Part shown: positions 34,190-44,200 of the stretch, one piece after another
Numbering within the stretch: position 1 is the stretch's first letter
Layout of the letters: each line of letters begins with the position of its first letter
Source: Candidatus Thalassarchaeaceae archaeon
GTDB taxonomy: Archaea > Thermoplasmatota > Poseidoniia > Poseidoniales > Thalassarchaeaceae
Assembly (NCBI GenBank): GCA_023700245.1
Contig: JAJPRE010000007.1
Coordinates: 1 to 64,000, forward strand
Direction of reading: 5' to 3'
Length of the DNA stretch: 64,000 nt
Program-made: the position numbers and the translations under genes
The notes under the pieces: generated by a model
The model's input: only the letters and a program-made list of their open reading frames with translations
The model's database searches: none
What the model was told of the DNA's origin: nothing

Positions 34190-35308
34190 ATGACAAACAC
34201 ATTTCTCTCGGTGGGTTCATGGGGTACTTTACAGTGGATGGTAACGTTGAGCGAACCCAATGGTGAAAACATAAATCGCAACCGACGCGTAAAACGTTTG
34301 CGCCGAGATGATAATCAAAACAAAACAAATGAAAAACTAAATTCACAAAATTTAGAAGCTGTAGAAAGAGCATTATCGCGATTCCAGATATCACCACCTC
34401 CTCAAGGAATACCGGATACGATAGAGCCAGAACCAACCACTATTGAATTAGAATGGCTAACACATGGAGTTCCAAAAGAAACTCAAAAGATAGTTGGTGA
34501 TATTGTATGTATGCCAGGGGAATTTGGTTGGTTAGATGAAGCAAAGGTAACAAAAATAGCTAAAAAAATTAAAACTTATCCTATTTCTTTAGAACAAGCA
34601 TTATCTTTACGTTCAGCATTAAATCAAGAAAAGAGTGTGTATTCCCATGGGCGTCTGATGAGTCGTTCAAATGAATTAACTAGACGTTATGATACAGGGC
34701 AAGGAATAATATCCCTTTCAAAAAAGTTTGATGCACCACCTGTTAATACTTTCCGTGCAGTACTTACTGGTAGAGGTTGGACAAAAACAAGAATTAAGGA
34801 AACATTAAAAAATCCTTCCAAACTTAATAAAAGAGATAAAAGTGAATTTGAATTGGCGGAAGAACACGATAAAGTAAGTTCAGTAAATCAATCAGAAACA
34901 CAATCTGCAGCAGAAATATTTGAAGATATATTATGTAATTATTTTACGTCTCTAGGTGTTAGATTCAGACGTCAAGAAGAATTACTTGCTGAGCAGAAAA
35001 AATCTGAAGGTAGGGCTATCATAACTCCGGATTTATTATTTTTAGACGATGTAAGAATAAATGGCTATCCATGCGCATGGATAGACGCAAAGCATTTTTT
35101 TGGTGCAGATTTAAAGTTTCCAAAAAAGAAAACACAAAAACAAGTTGACAGATATGTCAATGAGTATGGCTATGGTGCAATAGTTTATCGTCACGGTTTT
35201 TGTGAAAGTTTGAAATTAGATGGAGCCAATAAATTAGATGCCAGTCCACTAGATCTCACCTTATTATCAGATTTTCATGAAAAGAGTAGAAAACCTATTT
35301 CAGAATAG
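34190..35308 (+). CDS. CDIN1/C15orf41-like TPD nuclease
   Basis: 372 aa. The C-terminal half (about residues 240-370) matches the TPD family, PD-(D/E)xK-like nucleases related to human CDIN1 (C15orf41): ITPDLLFLDDVRINGYPCAWIDAKHFFGAD with the TPD and D-x-K catalytic elements near residues 277 and 297, then YVNEYGYGAIVYRHGF. The middle has a helical, DNA-binding-like part (YDTGQGIISLSKKFDAPPVNTFRAVL), as in CDIN1 homologues. The first ~45 residues are basic and disordered. The start may be ATG 34190 or 34238; no clear ribosome binding site. It follows leuS by 8 bases and overlaps the convergent pantoate kinase gene by 9. Confidence 0.82.
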   Translation: MTNTFLSVGSWGTLQWMVTLSEPNGENINRNRRVKRLRRDDNQNKTNEKLNSQNLEAVERALSRFQISPPPQGIPDTIEPEPTTIELEWLTHGVPKETQKIVGDIVCMPGEFGWLDEAKVTKIAKKIKTYPISLEQALSLRSALNQEKSVYSHGRLMSRSNELTRRYDTGQGIISLSKKFDAPPVNTFRAVLTGRGWTKTRIKETLKNPSKLNKRDKSEFELAEEHDKVSSVNQSETQSAAEIFEDILCNYFTSLGVRFRRQEELLAEQKKSEGRAIITPDLLFLDDVRINGYPCAWIDAKHFFGADLKFPKKKTQKQVDRYVNEYGYGAIVYRHGFCESLKLDGANKLDASPLDLTLLSDFHEKSRKPISE

Positions 35309-36277
35309 TTTAGAAACTTCTGTGATGGCAGTTTTGTATCCCAGTTCAGTTAATTTTTTAGAAATTATATCAATTTTAAAGTCAGGATTTATAATATCCT
35401 TGGGAAGTATCACCACACTTCTTCCAAGCATACATAATAACGAATCACAAACATTTTGTAAATTATTTTCTTTTATTATTATATTTACATCTTTCAGTAT
35501 CATAGATCTTTTAGAATCAATTATTAATTCACTATCTATTGCAAAATTTTCTGCTGAAATCAACAATTCTTTCCATCTAGAAGAATTCCATTCACCTTCG
35601 GCAATATTCTTCATAGCTTTTAACCCAGCATTTGTAATTTTATCTTTCCAAATATCATCATTAATGTATTCTGAAGTATGTTTTCCACTTTCAGGCATCC
35701 ATGCTAATAAAAGTGGAATATCTCCAGTCCAACCTTCGGACATTCCTGGTCCTTTAGTCAATGAATTGCCACTATAGGGGGAACCTTCGGATAATCGCCT
35801 TTCAACTCCTCCTGATGCCAATGCTGTAGTATCTCCCAATCCTGTTGATCTTCTACGTTCAATGATATGTGCTACTAAATATGATCTTCGCTTACTTTCT
35901 TCATGAGGAATTCCCAATGCCCGTTGAAAAGAACTTGCAGCCGCAATAGCTCCTGATGCAGACATGCCAAATCCTTGAGAAGTTGGTAATGAAAATCTAA
36001 TATTTAATTCCCATGAATAACTTTTTATCTCAGGAATATCTACTGATAAAACATCTATGACGTCTTCATATAGGTCATTTGTACCATTTCCGTTTAGAAA
36101 TTTTATATCTAATTTATAATCTCCCTCTTCTCCTCTAGAAATAACTTCAATTCCATCTTTTAAGCACAATCCTGCGCCCAGACTTCCTTGATTTATGGGC
36201 TCTATATGATCATCTACAATTGTAAAAAATAGCGTAATGTGGCCTCCACATTGTCCTCTGCCTAGTCTTACAACCAT
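35300..36277 (-). CDS. Pantoate kinase (archaeal GHMP kinase)
   Basis: 325 aa GHMP-superfamily kinase. The ATP-binding motif is LPTSQGFGMSASGAIAAA and a later GLGDTTALASGGVERRLSEGSP segment is characteristic of archaeal pantoate kinase. That enzyme phosphorylates pantoate on the archaeal route to coenzyme A, with phosphopantothenate synthetase as its partner (not seen here). ATG start. It lies downstream of rpoD on the same strand, 40 bases away, perhaps on the same transcript. Confidence 0.85.
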   Translation of the reverse strand: MVVRLGRGQCGGHITLFFTIVDDHIEPINQGSLGAGLCLKDGIEVISRGEEGDYKLDIKFLNGNGTNDLYEDVIDVLSVDIPEIKSYSWELNIRFSLPTSQGFGMSASGAIAAASSFQRALGIPHEESKRRSYLVAHIIERRRSTGLGDTTALASGGVERRLSEGSPYSGNSLTKGPGMSEGWTGDIPLLLAWMPESGKHTSEYINDDIWKDKITNAGLKAMKNIAEGEWNSSRWKELLISAENFAIDSELIIDSKRSMILKDVNIIIKENNLQNVCDSLLCMLGRSVVILPKDIINPDFKIDIISKKLTELGYKTAITEVSKLF

Positions 36278-36317
36278 GGTTCTGCTACAACCTTTCAGAA
36301 AAGAAGTCTTTCATTAA

Positions 36318-37202
36318 TTATAAAGCTTCAGACATATCTTTTGATATCAAATCAAATCGACCAGCTAGTTCTTTTGTAGCCATAGTAAATGCTACTTTCG
36401 GAGACATAGATCCATCAGTTTCAAATGATAAAATAAACTCACCTGGAACTTCTTCAATTGTAATTGCATTTTTAAAATCCTTCATTTCTTCGGTCCCTTC
36501 TCCAACATGATTCAATTCTCTTTCCAATTGAGATACCTTTTCATAATCTTCTAATTTTCCATCTTTGAAATCTTTAGATGTTATACTTAAATCTAAATCC
36601 CATAACATTTTTGCTTTGGTTTTATTGTTTATGACTCCAATTTTCCTAGACGCAAATGCAACTCCACATACTGGAGACCATTTTGCATGTTGGCGACCTC
36701 TTCCCATTATTGCGGTAGCAAAAAATTCAACCATTTGTCCCTTGAATAATTTAGTTAAAGGAATTCCCTTGAATTCTTCAATAATACTCAAGGAATCATC
36801 ACCCATAGGCTTCATATCTCCTGCAGTTATCATTTTTCCTTCTTCAGTTCCAAATGCCTTGCAAGCATATATTACAGAGCATTGAGGGCATCCTCGCTGG
36901 TCATCTACTAAATCTTTACAAGACGGGCACTCACTTTGGAAGTAAAAATCATCATGTCTCGTTACTATTGGTACCATTGCAAGTCTTTGAGCAATTGTTT
37001 CATCTGGAACTGGTCCTGTACTTTCCCAAACTTCGCCATCTTGTTCTACCAAACCTAATTCAAATCTTACTGTATCTATTGCCATTTTTGGAGTGTCAGA
37101 CATCAAAGAACGCCTAATTCCACTTAATAGAGACCTATCAGTATCTGTAAACAAAATTTGTATATTATTGGCTTCTTCACTAATAATTTTCACTTTAACC
37201 AT
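36318..37202 (-). CDS. rpo3: DNA-directed RNA polymerase subunit D (Rpo3)
   Basis: 294 aa, the archaeal counterpart of eukaryotic RPB3 and bacterial alpha. The assembly domain starts FTDTDRSLLSGIRRSLM and continues RFELGLVEQ. A cysteine loop (C92, C95, C105, C108, C114: ECPSCKDLVDDQRGCPQCSVIYAC) sits where RPB3 has its zinc loop. It is not in the position of the domain 3 iron-sulfur cluster of some archaeal D subunits. The ATG has a gaggtgat site. It follows S11 in the S13-S4-S11 operon, as usual in archaea. Confidence 0.95.
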   Translation of the reverse strand: MVKVKIISEEANNIQILFTDTDRSLLSGIRRSLMSDTPKMAIDTVRFELGLVEQDGEVWESTGPVPDETIAQRLAMVPIVTRHDDFYFQSECPSCKDLVDDQRGCPQCSVIYACKAFGTEEGKMITAGDMKPMGDDSLSIIEEFKGIPLTKLFKGQMVEFFATAIMGRGRQHAKWSPVCGVAFASRKIGVINNKTKAKMLWDLDLSITSKDFKDGKLEDYEKVSQLERELNHVGEGTEEMKDFKNAITIEEVPGEFILSFETDGSMSPKVAFTMATKELAGRFDLISKDMSEAL

Positions 37203-37211
37203 ATAATCACC

Positions 37212-37592
37212 TCATACTCTCCTACCGCGTCTTCCGCCTTTACTCTTTGTCCCATCTGTAGGAATTGGAGTAACATCTTCGATACGTGTTATTTGAACCC
37301 CTGCTCTAGTTAGTGCCCTAATTGCGGCAGTTGCTCCAGGAGCATTGTTGGATCTATTACCTCCGGCTCCTCTATATTTTACAATTACTTGATTAAATTC
37401 TTTTTCAGCCAGCATTTCTGCAATTCTTTCTGCAGCTCTTGTAGCCGCGAATTGACCGCCAGAATCACTACCTCCCTTGGTTACCATTCCACCAGATACC
37501 TTACAGATTGTTTCGCAACCGGTAAGATCAGTGGCTGTTATCAATACATTATTGAAAGTACTGTAAATATGTAGGATTGCTTTGTGTCCCAT
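37212..37592 (-). CDS. rps11: 30S ribosomal protein S11
   Basis: 126 aa. HIYSTFNNVLITATDLTG, then GGSDSGGQFAATRAAERIAE and the C-terminal RIEDVTPIPTDGTKSKGGRRGRRV are diagnostic of archaeal S11. It lies on the platform of the small subunit. The ATG overlaps the S4 stop by one base (taATG), so translation is coupled, with ggagg in the S4 end. It is 9 bases from rpo3. Confidence 0.97.
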   Translation of the reverse strand: MGHKAILHIYSTFNNVLITATDLTGCETICKVSGGMVTKGGSDSGGQFAATRAAERIAEMLAEKEFNQVIVKYRGAGGNRSNNAPGATAAIRALTRAGVQITRIEDVTPIPTDGTKSKGGRRGRRV

Positions 37593-38275
37593 TATTTTTC
37601 CTCCTTTGGAATTGTTTCTTCAACAGTTGGAGCTTGTGCAGCATCAGATTTTATTTTTTCAACAAAATCTTCTGTTGCCTGTCTTGGATTTTCATCATTC
37701 GGTTGTTCTGGATCTTCATCTACTCCAACAACTCTCAACCTTTCTAACTCCTGACGGAATGTAGAATTATCATTCATGAACGGAGAATTTGAATTATATT
37801 GCAATCCGTCTTCTTCGTCTTTCATGATATGATATCCCGGGACCGTCATTTTTTGTGGACCTATTGAAATGTGTCCATGCATGATTAATTGTCTAGCAGA
37901 TCTCATTGTCGGGGCTAATCCACGCCTGTAAACAACTGACTGCAATCTTCGAGAAAGCATTTGATCTACATCAATTTGAAGAACATCTCCAACAGATGCA
38001 CCTTCAGGTAACAATCCTCTTCTAGTTAAAGAATCAATTAACTGATCTTTTTCTCTTGCGAAGTGACCTTCTGAAGTATCTACTCTTCCTATCAGCTTCA
38101 TTGCTTGATTTCTATATCTCCTTAGTGAAGTTTTTTCTCTCCATATTTCTTTCATACCACCTGTTTTTTTAAGGCCATACTTCTCTTTTAAGGCATGTTC
38201 TTCATCAATCCTTGCTTGTTTCCAAGGATGTGTTGGCGTTTGTGTCTTAGACCTTGCAAATTTTGGATCACCCAT
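37592..38275 (-). CDS. rps4: 30S ribosomal protein S4
   Basis: 227 aa. The archaeal S4 N-terminus (MGDPKFARSKTQTPTHPWKQARIDEEHALKEKYGL) and the S4 RNA-binding domain (LSRRLQSVVYRRGLAPTMRSARQLIMHGHI) are clear. The last ~45 residues are an acidic tail beyond the core. S4 is a primary 16S rRNA-binding protein. It lies between S13 and S11. Confidence 0.97.
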   Translation of the reverse strand: MGDPKFARSKTQTPTHPWKQARIDEEHALKEKYGLKKTGGMKEIWREKTSLRRYRNQAMKLIGRVDTSEGHFAREKDQLIDSLTRRGLLPEGASVGDVLQIDVDQMLSRRLQSVVYRRGLAPTMRSARQLIMHGHISIGPQKMTVPGYHIMKDEEDGLQYNSNSPFMNDNSTFRQELERLRVVGVDEDPEQPNDENPRQATEDFVEKIKSDAAQAPTVEETIPKEEK

Positions 38276-38287
38276 TCTTAATCACCT

Positions 38288-38755
38288 CTATTTCTTCTTT
38301 ACAACACCGAGTGTTGTTCCCGATCGACCATTAGACCTTAGGCGCTGACCTCTTACTTTGTGACCGCTTCTATGGCGCATCCCTCTGTAAGTTTTCATAC
38401 CTGCTAATCTAGATATATCATCATCACGTGTCAATTTTACTTCGAGGGAAACTAGGTGAGCATCTTCGTTACTTTCTAAATCACGTTGTCGATTCATCAA
38501 CCACCACGGTGCAATTGTGGCATAATCATCTATAGCCGATCTTATCGAATCTTTTTCTTCTGTAGAAAGTAATCCTCCTAATTTTGTACCATCTATTCCA
38601 GAAAGCCTACAAATTTGCTGTGAGGTTCTAACTCCAACTCCTTTGATTGATGTTAATCCAATCGATATCGGACTTAAGCCGTCGATGTCACTTTCTGCTA
38701 TTCTAAATATGTAGGAGAAATCATCTCCTAATTCTGCTTCATTCACTTTTGCCAT
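38288..38755 (-). CDS. rps13: 30S ribosomal protein S13
   Basis: 155 aa. LTSIKGVGVRTSQQICRL is the helix-two-turn-helix and the C-terminus TYRGMRHRSGHKVRGQRLRSNGRSG is the S13 signature. I use ATG 38755, giving MAKVNEAELGDDFSYIFRIA, a natural archaeal N-terminus. The track's start at 38830 adds 25 residues encoded by a hairpin-rich leader and is rejected. It heads the S13-S4-S11-Rpo3 operon. Confidence 0.95.
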   Translation of the reverse strand: MAKVNEAELGDDFSYIFRIAESDIDGLSPISIGLTSIKGVGVRTSQQICRLSGIDGTKLGGLLSTEEKDSIRSAIDDYATIAPWWLMNRQRDLESNEDAHLVSLEVKLTRDDDISRLAGMKTYRGMRHRSGHKVRGQRLRSNGRSGTTLGVVKKK

Positions 38756-38816
38756 ACCGGTTCCCCCGTGTTCACTGTTTCCAGTGGCCCAATGGGCATC
38801 CTCGGCACTTACCCTC
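38756..38816 (-). promoter_or_regulatory. Structured 5' leader of the S13-S4-S11-rpo3 operon
   Basis: On the minus strand two hairpins stand side by side: GCCC-ATT-GGGC (38797-38787) and CACTG-GAAA-CAGTG (38786-38773), the second capped by a GNRA tetraloop. A G-rich GGGGGAACCGGT then leads into the S13 ATG. A TATA-like AAATTATAC lies at 38836-38844, placing the start site near 38814, so both hairpins would sit in the mRNA leader. This would suit autoregulation by a ribosomal protein, but no such element is known to me in this group. Confidence 0.5.
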
Positions 38817-38859
38817 CCTATTTGAAACACACGGAGTATAATTTGTTATCAAAAAATGT

Positions 38860-40164
38860 TTAATTGTCTTCTTTACATACTATATATAGAGGGTGACTAG
38901 ATTGCCCTCTATCTAAGTGAATATCAATCATGAATGCTTTAGAACCTTCTTTACCCTTCAATTCAAAATCTAATTTTCGTTGGATTTTAGGGTGCATTTC
39001 AGGATCCATATTACACCTCAGGGTCACTTTATTTATTTCATATCGTAATGCTGCAGCAGCAACTTGGTCTACGGTCCGTAGTTCCGGGGCCGTCAATCTA
39101 TGTTGTACTACTTTTCCGCTGCAAACAACAAAATCATTACTATTTTCATGTTCAAGTAATGGTTCTGTATGTATTAATAGAGGTCTTCTGCCCTTTAATC
39201 TCAACCATGAATGCCCACAACCAGGAGGTATAACATTTTTTAGCCAAGATTCTTGTAATCCACTCTCTATCAAGGATGCATCAATTATGGATATCCAAGA
39301 TCCAAATGGTGGGGGCTTACTTAATTCTACAAGTTCGGATTTTTTTGGTAATCCTTCAATTTTAGCCATTATATTCTTTCTACCTACTCGGATGCACCTA
39401 TGGCTCGATTTAGAAGAAATTGATCCAACCCATACTGACAATCTATCAACTCTCCCTCCTCCTTGGCTCAACCATTCCCAAGTCAATGGTACGCCAGGAA
39501 ATACTGTTTCTAAAATTGAATCTACCATATTTCTTTGTTGGCTATCTAATCTTGGAGATAGATCTAATAAAACAGCAGGACCCCTTGGCCCAACTTGAAG
39601 AAATTTACTCCAAGATGAAAGAAGATTTTTTAGAGATGGCTGCATTTCATCTATGTGGTGATTTTGTGCATCTCGTGGTCTAGCCGGATCTAGATGTAAC
39701 ATAGCTATGGGTGGATGAGCCCTAGTTCCAGCATTTCGTAAACTCTTCCAAAATGCATCCATTGCTTCCTCAGATTTTGTTCCATCGCCAATAAGAACTC
39801 TGTCCATAGTTCGTTGTAGATCATCCTTGTCTGCATTAATGTACATATTGGCTGCACATAATTTTGCAATCTCCTTATCAATTTCGATTCCTAATGCAGG
39901 ACGTTTTAATCCCATTGAAAATGCTATCAATTGTACTCCTGAACCAGCAGCAGCATCTAATATGACGCCAGCTGGCAAATTCTTGATATCTATTTGACCA
40001 GCCCTTATGGATGAAATTGACCACGGTGTTGATAATTTTTGCATCTCTTCAGTCATAAAAAATAGTGGGTCACCCTTTCTTTTTGCTTTCGAATTTGTAA
40101 CTTCCTCTGCAGCGTCAGCAATATTTTTTGAGGGTATTAAATCGACGTGTGTATCGGAGGACAC
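38860..40164 (-). CDS. Class I SAM-dependent methyltransferase with THUMP-like C-terminal domain
   Basis: 434 aa. A Rossmann methyltransferase core has motif I VILDAAAGSGVQLIAFS, an acidic loop LGIEIDKE and a catalytic-type LHLDPARP. The C-terminal ~110 residues (HSWLRLKGRRPLLI through RYEINKVTLRCNMD to the end) look like the THUMP-like domain that follows RsmD/Trm-type methyltransferases. It probably modifies rRNA or tRNA; the exact target is unknown. GTG start. It lies upstream of the S13 operon on the same strand but behind S13's own promoter. Confidence 0.75.
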   Translation of the reverse strand: MSSDTHVDLIPSKNIADAAEEVTNSKAKRKGDPLFFMTEEMQKLSTPWSISSIRAGQIDIKNLPAGVILDAAAGSGVQLIAFSMGLKRPALGIEIDKEIAKLCAANMYINADKDDLQRTMDRVLIGDGTKSEEAMDAFWKSLRNAGTRAHPPIAMLHLDPARPRDAQNHHIDEMQPSLKNLLSSWSKFLQVGPRGPAVLLDLSPRLDSQQRNMVDSILETVFPGVPLTWEWLSQGGGRVDRLSVWVGSISSKSSHRCIRVGRKNIMAKIEGLPKKSELVELSKPPPFGSWISIIDASLIESGLQESWLKNVIPPGCGHSWLRLKGRRPLLIHTEPLLEHENSNDFVVCSGKVVQHRLTAPELRTVDQVAAAALRYEINKVTLRCNMDPEMHPKIQRKLDFELKGKEGSKAFMIDIHLDRGQSSHPLYIVCKEDN

Positions 40165-40211
40165 AAGTCATTCGGAGGTAGCCATCAGTCAAGTCACTTT
40201 CGTGAATATCT

Positions 40212-41168
40212 TTAAGAAATCGGAGCCCTATCTAACTTTAATTCAAAACGAAGCCAAACTTCCTTTAATTCATGATCTTCACTTTGCCCGTATGCAATTG
40301 GTGGAGGCAATAATGTTGTATGAGTTGTTCCAGTATCGAGTCCAGGCATCAATGCTCCCCGATCATTATTAATATCCAAACCAATAAGTGACCAGCCGAA
40401 TCCATATATTGAGCCCAAAGAATCTCCAGAATTTTCAGCCCAGGTTCCTGAATCTAACTCTTCTCCACTATCTGCATTCCATACTGTGTATTGAACTTCA
40501 ACTTTATCTTCACTTTCAATATGTACATCTCTTTGCTCTGTTCCCGTAAATATGTGAATATCGAGCTTTACTTCAGAAGAAGGAGTTGATACATGTTTTG
40601 CAATAATACTAACCTTTTCTTCTGAAACCTCATCAAGTAATTGAATCTCTATAATTTGTGTACTCCTACCTTCTAAACCATTCAAAATTAAACTGGTTTC
40701 ACCAGTAGCAGAAAATATTACATTTTCCACATCAATAGTTAATATCAAGTCTAAACTATTATTTCCTATGTTGTACACTGCAACACTGGCCCTATCTCCT
40801 TCACCTTGGTGCTCCCAATCACATCTTAACTCACCAGGATAAAGGAAGAAATCATCTTGGTCAGCCAAATTATCCGGCCATTCCCAATTATCTTCTCTAG
40901 ACGTACAAGTATCAAATAATAAATCCAATTCCCAGAGCCATCTTCCATCAGAATTTAGTATTTGAGAATTATTCGATTCAAAAGGATCTAGATTATCTAT
41001 AAAGTATTTTGCTGAAATCCCAACCCACGCTGAAGATACAACAACCATTAATAGGGTAATTATTGATAATATTAAAGCAACTCTTGGTACTGCCATTTCA
41101 TTTAATCCAAGAGGGACTGGAGGGTGCTCTATTTCATCCGATGTATCGGATATCCAAGACCTTGTCAC
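40212..41168 (-). CDS. Membrane-anchored protein with FKBP-like C-terminal domain
   Basis: 318 aa. A single hydrophobic helix (about residues 28-52: VPRVALILSIITLLMVVVSSAWVG) anchors it, with a short cytoplasmic N-terminus. A beta-rich extracytoplasmic part (about 60-215) follows. Residues about 222-315 follow the FKBP peptidyl-prolyl isomerase pattern: VEVQYTVWNADSGEELDSGTW, a central MPGLDTGTTHTTLLPPPIAYG, then KEVWLRFELKLDR. Some active-site aromatics appear replaced, so it may be a binding rather than catalytic domain. GTG start. It follows the 1238-aa membrane protein gene by 63 bases. Confidence 0.7.
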   Translation of the reverse strand: MTRSWISDTSDEIEHPPVPLGLNEMAVPRVALILSIITLLMVVVSSAWVGISAKYFIDNLDPFESNNSQILNSDGRWLWELDLLFDTCTSREDNWEWPDNLADQDDFFLYPGELRCDWEHQGEGDRASVAVYNIGNNSLDLILTIDVENVIFSATGETSLILNGLEGRSTQIIEIQLLDEVSEEKVSIIAKHVSTPSSEVKLDIHIFTGTEQRDVHIESEDKVEVQYTVWNADSGEELDSGTWAENSGDSLGSIYGFGWSLIGLDINNDRGALMPGLDTGTTHTTLLPPPIAYGQSEDHELKEVWLRFELKLDRAPIS

Positions 41169-41231
41169 GTTCCGTTGTCGAGGCCCCCTATCATCAAGTT
41201 TAGCCTTTAATGGGTAAATTAATCTTATTTT

Positions 41232-44200
41232 TTAATCTTTTAGTAATTCTTTTTCATTAGATATTCCTAACCAAGCCACAATTCCTAATTCTACAGCAAG
41301 CAAAGTTAAAATTATGAGTAGATTAATAGGATTTAATATAGAATTAACAAAAATCATACTAAATAAAACTGCTAATATCAAATCAAATAAACCTAATATT
41401 CTCAAAATTCTTCGTAATTGTAATATACCAATTAACCAAACAGTTGTAGAAAGTAGTACCATTAATATTGAAAAATATATTTGATTATAATAACCAGTCC
41501 AGAAAAGTCCTAAAATTATTAATATATGGGCATTAAAAGTAGCCATCATCGTCCACTCTTCTCGATTAAATTTTGTTGATATTATACATATTATTAGCAT
41601 TAATACTCCTAATAATAATGCTGCATAAGGTATAAAAATCTTAATTTCAGGGACCCAAGCACTAAATGATATCATGACCAAAATAATTCCTAAAATTGCG
41701 ACTCCAGTACTGCTGGGTTGTTTACTTCTGTAACCTTGTCTAATGGTACTTAGAATCGCTAACATACCAGCAGGGCCAAATGACATCATTACAATAGCCA
41801 AATTCCTCATTCCTCTATTTGGATTAATTTTTGTACTAGCATTAACCTCTCTCTTATTAACTATCCAAAAATCACATATTAAAGTTAAAATTAGTAAAAC
41901 CTCTAATAATAGCCATGGCAAATTCCATTCTTCAAAATTAGTTTGAATGAAAGGATCTACTGTAAGCGGAAAGGGTAATGATTCATTCATCATTGCACCC
42001 AAAATCCTGCTAATAAATAGTGGAATTATAAACCAATCAATTGCCACTGGAATTCTATCAATTAAATTTTCTTGATACATCAAAGAAATAATTGTCAACT
42101 CCATTATCAAAATAATTAAAATTGCTAAATCAAAAAGTTCATTATTACTACTCAAAGGCCCTATGTGAGAAATATTATGAATCATCACTAGTCCAAATAT
42201 GGAAATCGCAATTGGAACTTCCATGCCTAATATATGAGGTAAATTAATGCCCAATGATTTTGTCCTATATCTTGCAATACCGACTAATAATGTTGTAAAT
42301 ATTCCAATAATAAGAAGAATAATTGGATTAGGGCCATTAATCAAACTCACTCCAATTGAAATAATAAAGATTATACTCAGCATTACCAAAACAATTGTAG
42401 GACGGTGGCTAACATCTGAAGTATATAATTCCTCTAAATTGGATATTTCACCTTGCTCCATATTATTTTTTCTCTTTTCCTTTAAAGATTCAACCAGTGG
42501 GTCATAACTACTAATTTCATTATTATCTACTAACTTAATATCGCCCATTCCTTTTTCTTTAGCTAATTGAATTCGTTGATCTCGGAGATTTATAGTTTTT
42601 AATTCAGATCTTAATTCTCCACGGCTAACTAGCCATATTGAGGTAAAAATAAATAATCCTGCAGATACATATTTCGCTTGGATAATATTTGATTGGAAAG
42701 AAAAAGTTGAGGTTATAATTATTAAAAATAAAGATGCTAAAGTTGGCTTCAAAATTCTTTCTAGATTATTTAACTTAGATAAATAAATAATAATTATTAT
42801 TGTTGTGCAAATCAATGCAATCCATATTGTTTCTAAATTGGGCAAACTCTCTGTTTCTTCCAATATGAATCCAATTTTCCTTCCACTTAATGATATCATT
42901 ATCGGCATAGACATTAATATCATTCCTGAACTAATATGTGCATTATTATCATTTATAGATGTAATGACGAATATCGAAAAACAGATTAAAATGATTATAA
43001 ATGAATCTAAACCATGAATCCATTGGATAATTATTAATGAAGAAATAATGATAAATAATAAGTTTGAATCACTTCCAATTCTGTAGCCAAACCGTTGAGT
43101 TATTGTGTGTATAATTATTATAAATGATAGTATAAATAATAGGCTGAAAGCATCAAAACTATTTAGTCGAGCTAATGTTATTGTAGTTATTATTGGCAAC
43201 CATAATCCAACATTCCATAATTGTAATATTTCTGAATTTTTTATCAATGCAGATATTTCTGTTACTCCTAAAAACTTGGAAGCTAAGTTGATATTTGTAT
43301 TGCCCAATTTAATATTGACAATAATCATTAATACTAATGATAATGTAAGATATGCAGCCAAAGAAAAAATTTCGAAATTAATCATACCTTCTATATTTGA
43401 TTTTTTATTTGCCATCAGAATTGTTTGTAATATTATCTTTATCACTTCATAAACTAATATCCAAAGCCATGGTAATATGACCGTAACTCCTGCCAAAGAA
43501 GGCGAAACTCGTTTTAAAGCGAGAAGTGCAGTACTTAGATGCAATATTGATAACAATATTAATAACAATACACTACTATCTTTTCCTGAATAACTATTAC
43601 TAGAAGGAACAAGTAAAATTAGAAGCAATAAAATAACAACAGAGCCAAGCCATAATACTCTGTCACTTACATTATTTTGGTCCCTAAGTAAAATATATCC
43701 AGTAACTATGGATCCAAGTATGGTAAATAAATCATATCCATCTAGTATTGAATAATTAGAAATTTGATTATTGAACATTATAAAAGTAATTAATATCGGT
43801 AAAGAAAATATCATAGGCCTAATGATTCTAGTACTTTTAACGCCTCTAACACTAAGATAAGAGCCACCAAAAGCCATACTCAGAAATGTTACCATGCCCA
43901 GTGCATAGCCTAAATCTTCACGATTAGCAGTTACTGAGAGTAGTGCGCCCATCATTCCTAATGATACTGAAACCCCCCAAAGGCCAGGTTCGCCAAGCCC
44001 ACTAACTTTGAAGGCATCAGAAAACCAATTTCTTTCTTTTGAAAATTTACTCGCCATAGCAGCATTTAGACATGTTATCATCATTAGAAGTAGGAATAAT
44101 AATGCCGAATCTAGTTTTATAATTACCATTTCACCAATCTTAAAGCCATCAGTAATTGCATGCATTCCTATCCACAGATTTGATGAAGCAATTCCCAATG

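Noticed and set aside
38756-38830. 25-residue N-terminal extension of S13 in the ORF track
   Set aside because: The extension has no match to S13 proteins and is encoded by the hairpin leader; ATG 38755 gives a normal N-terminus.
38930-39598. 222-aa + ORF opposite the methyltransferase gene
   Set aside because: It is an antisense shadow of the methyltransferase, with no domain of its own.
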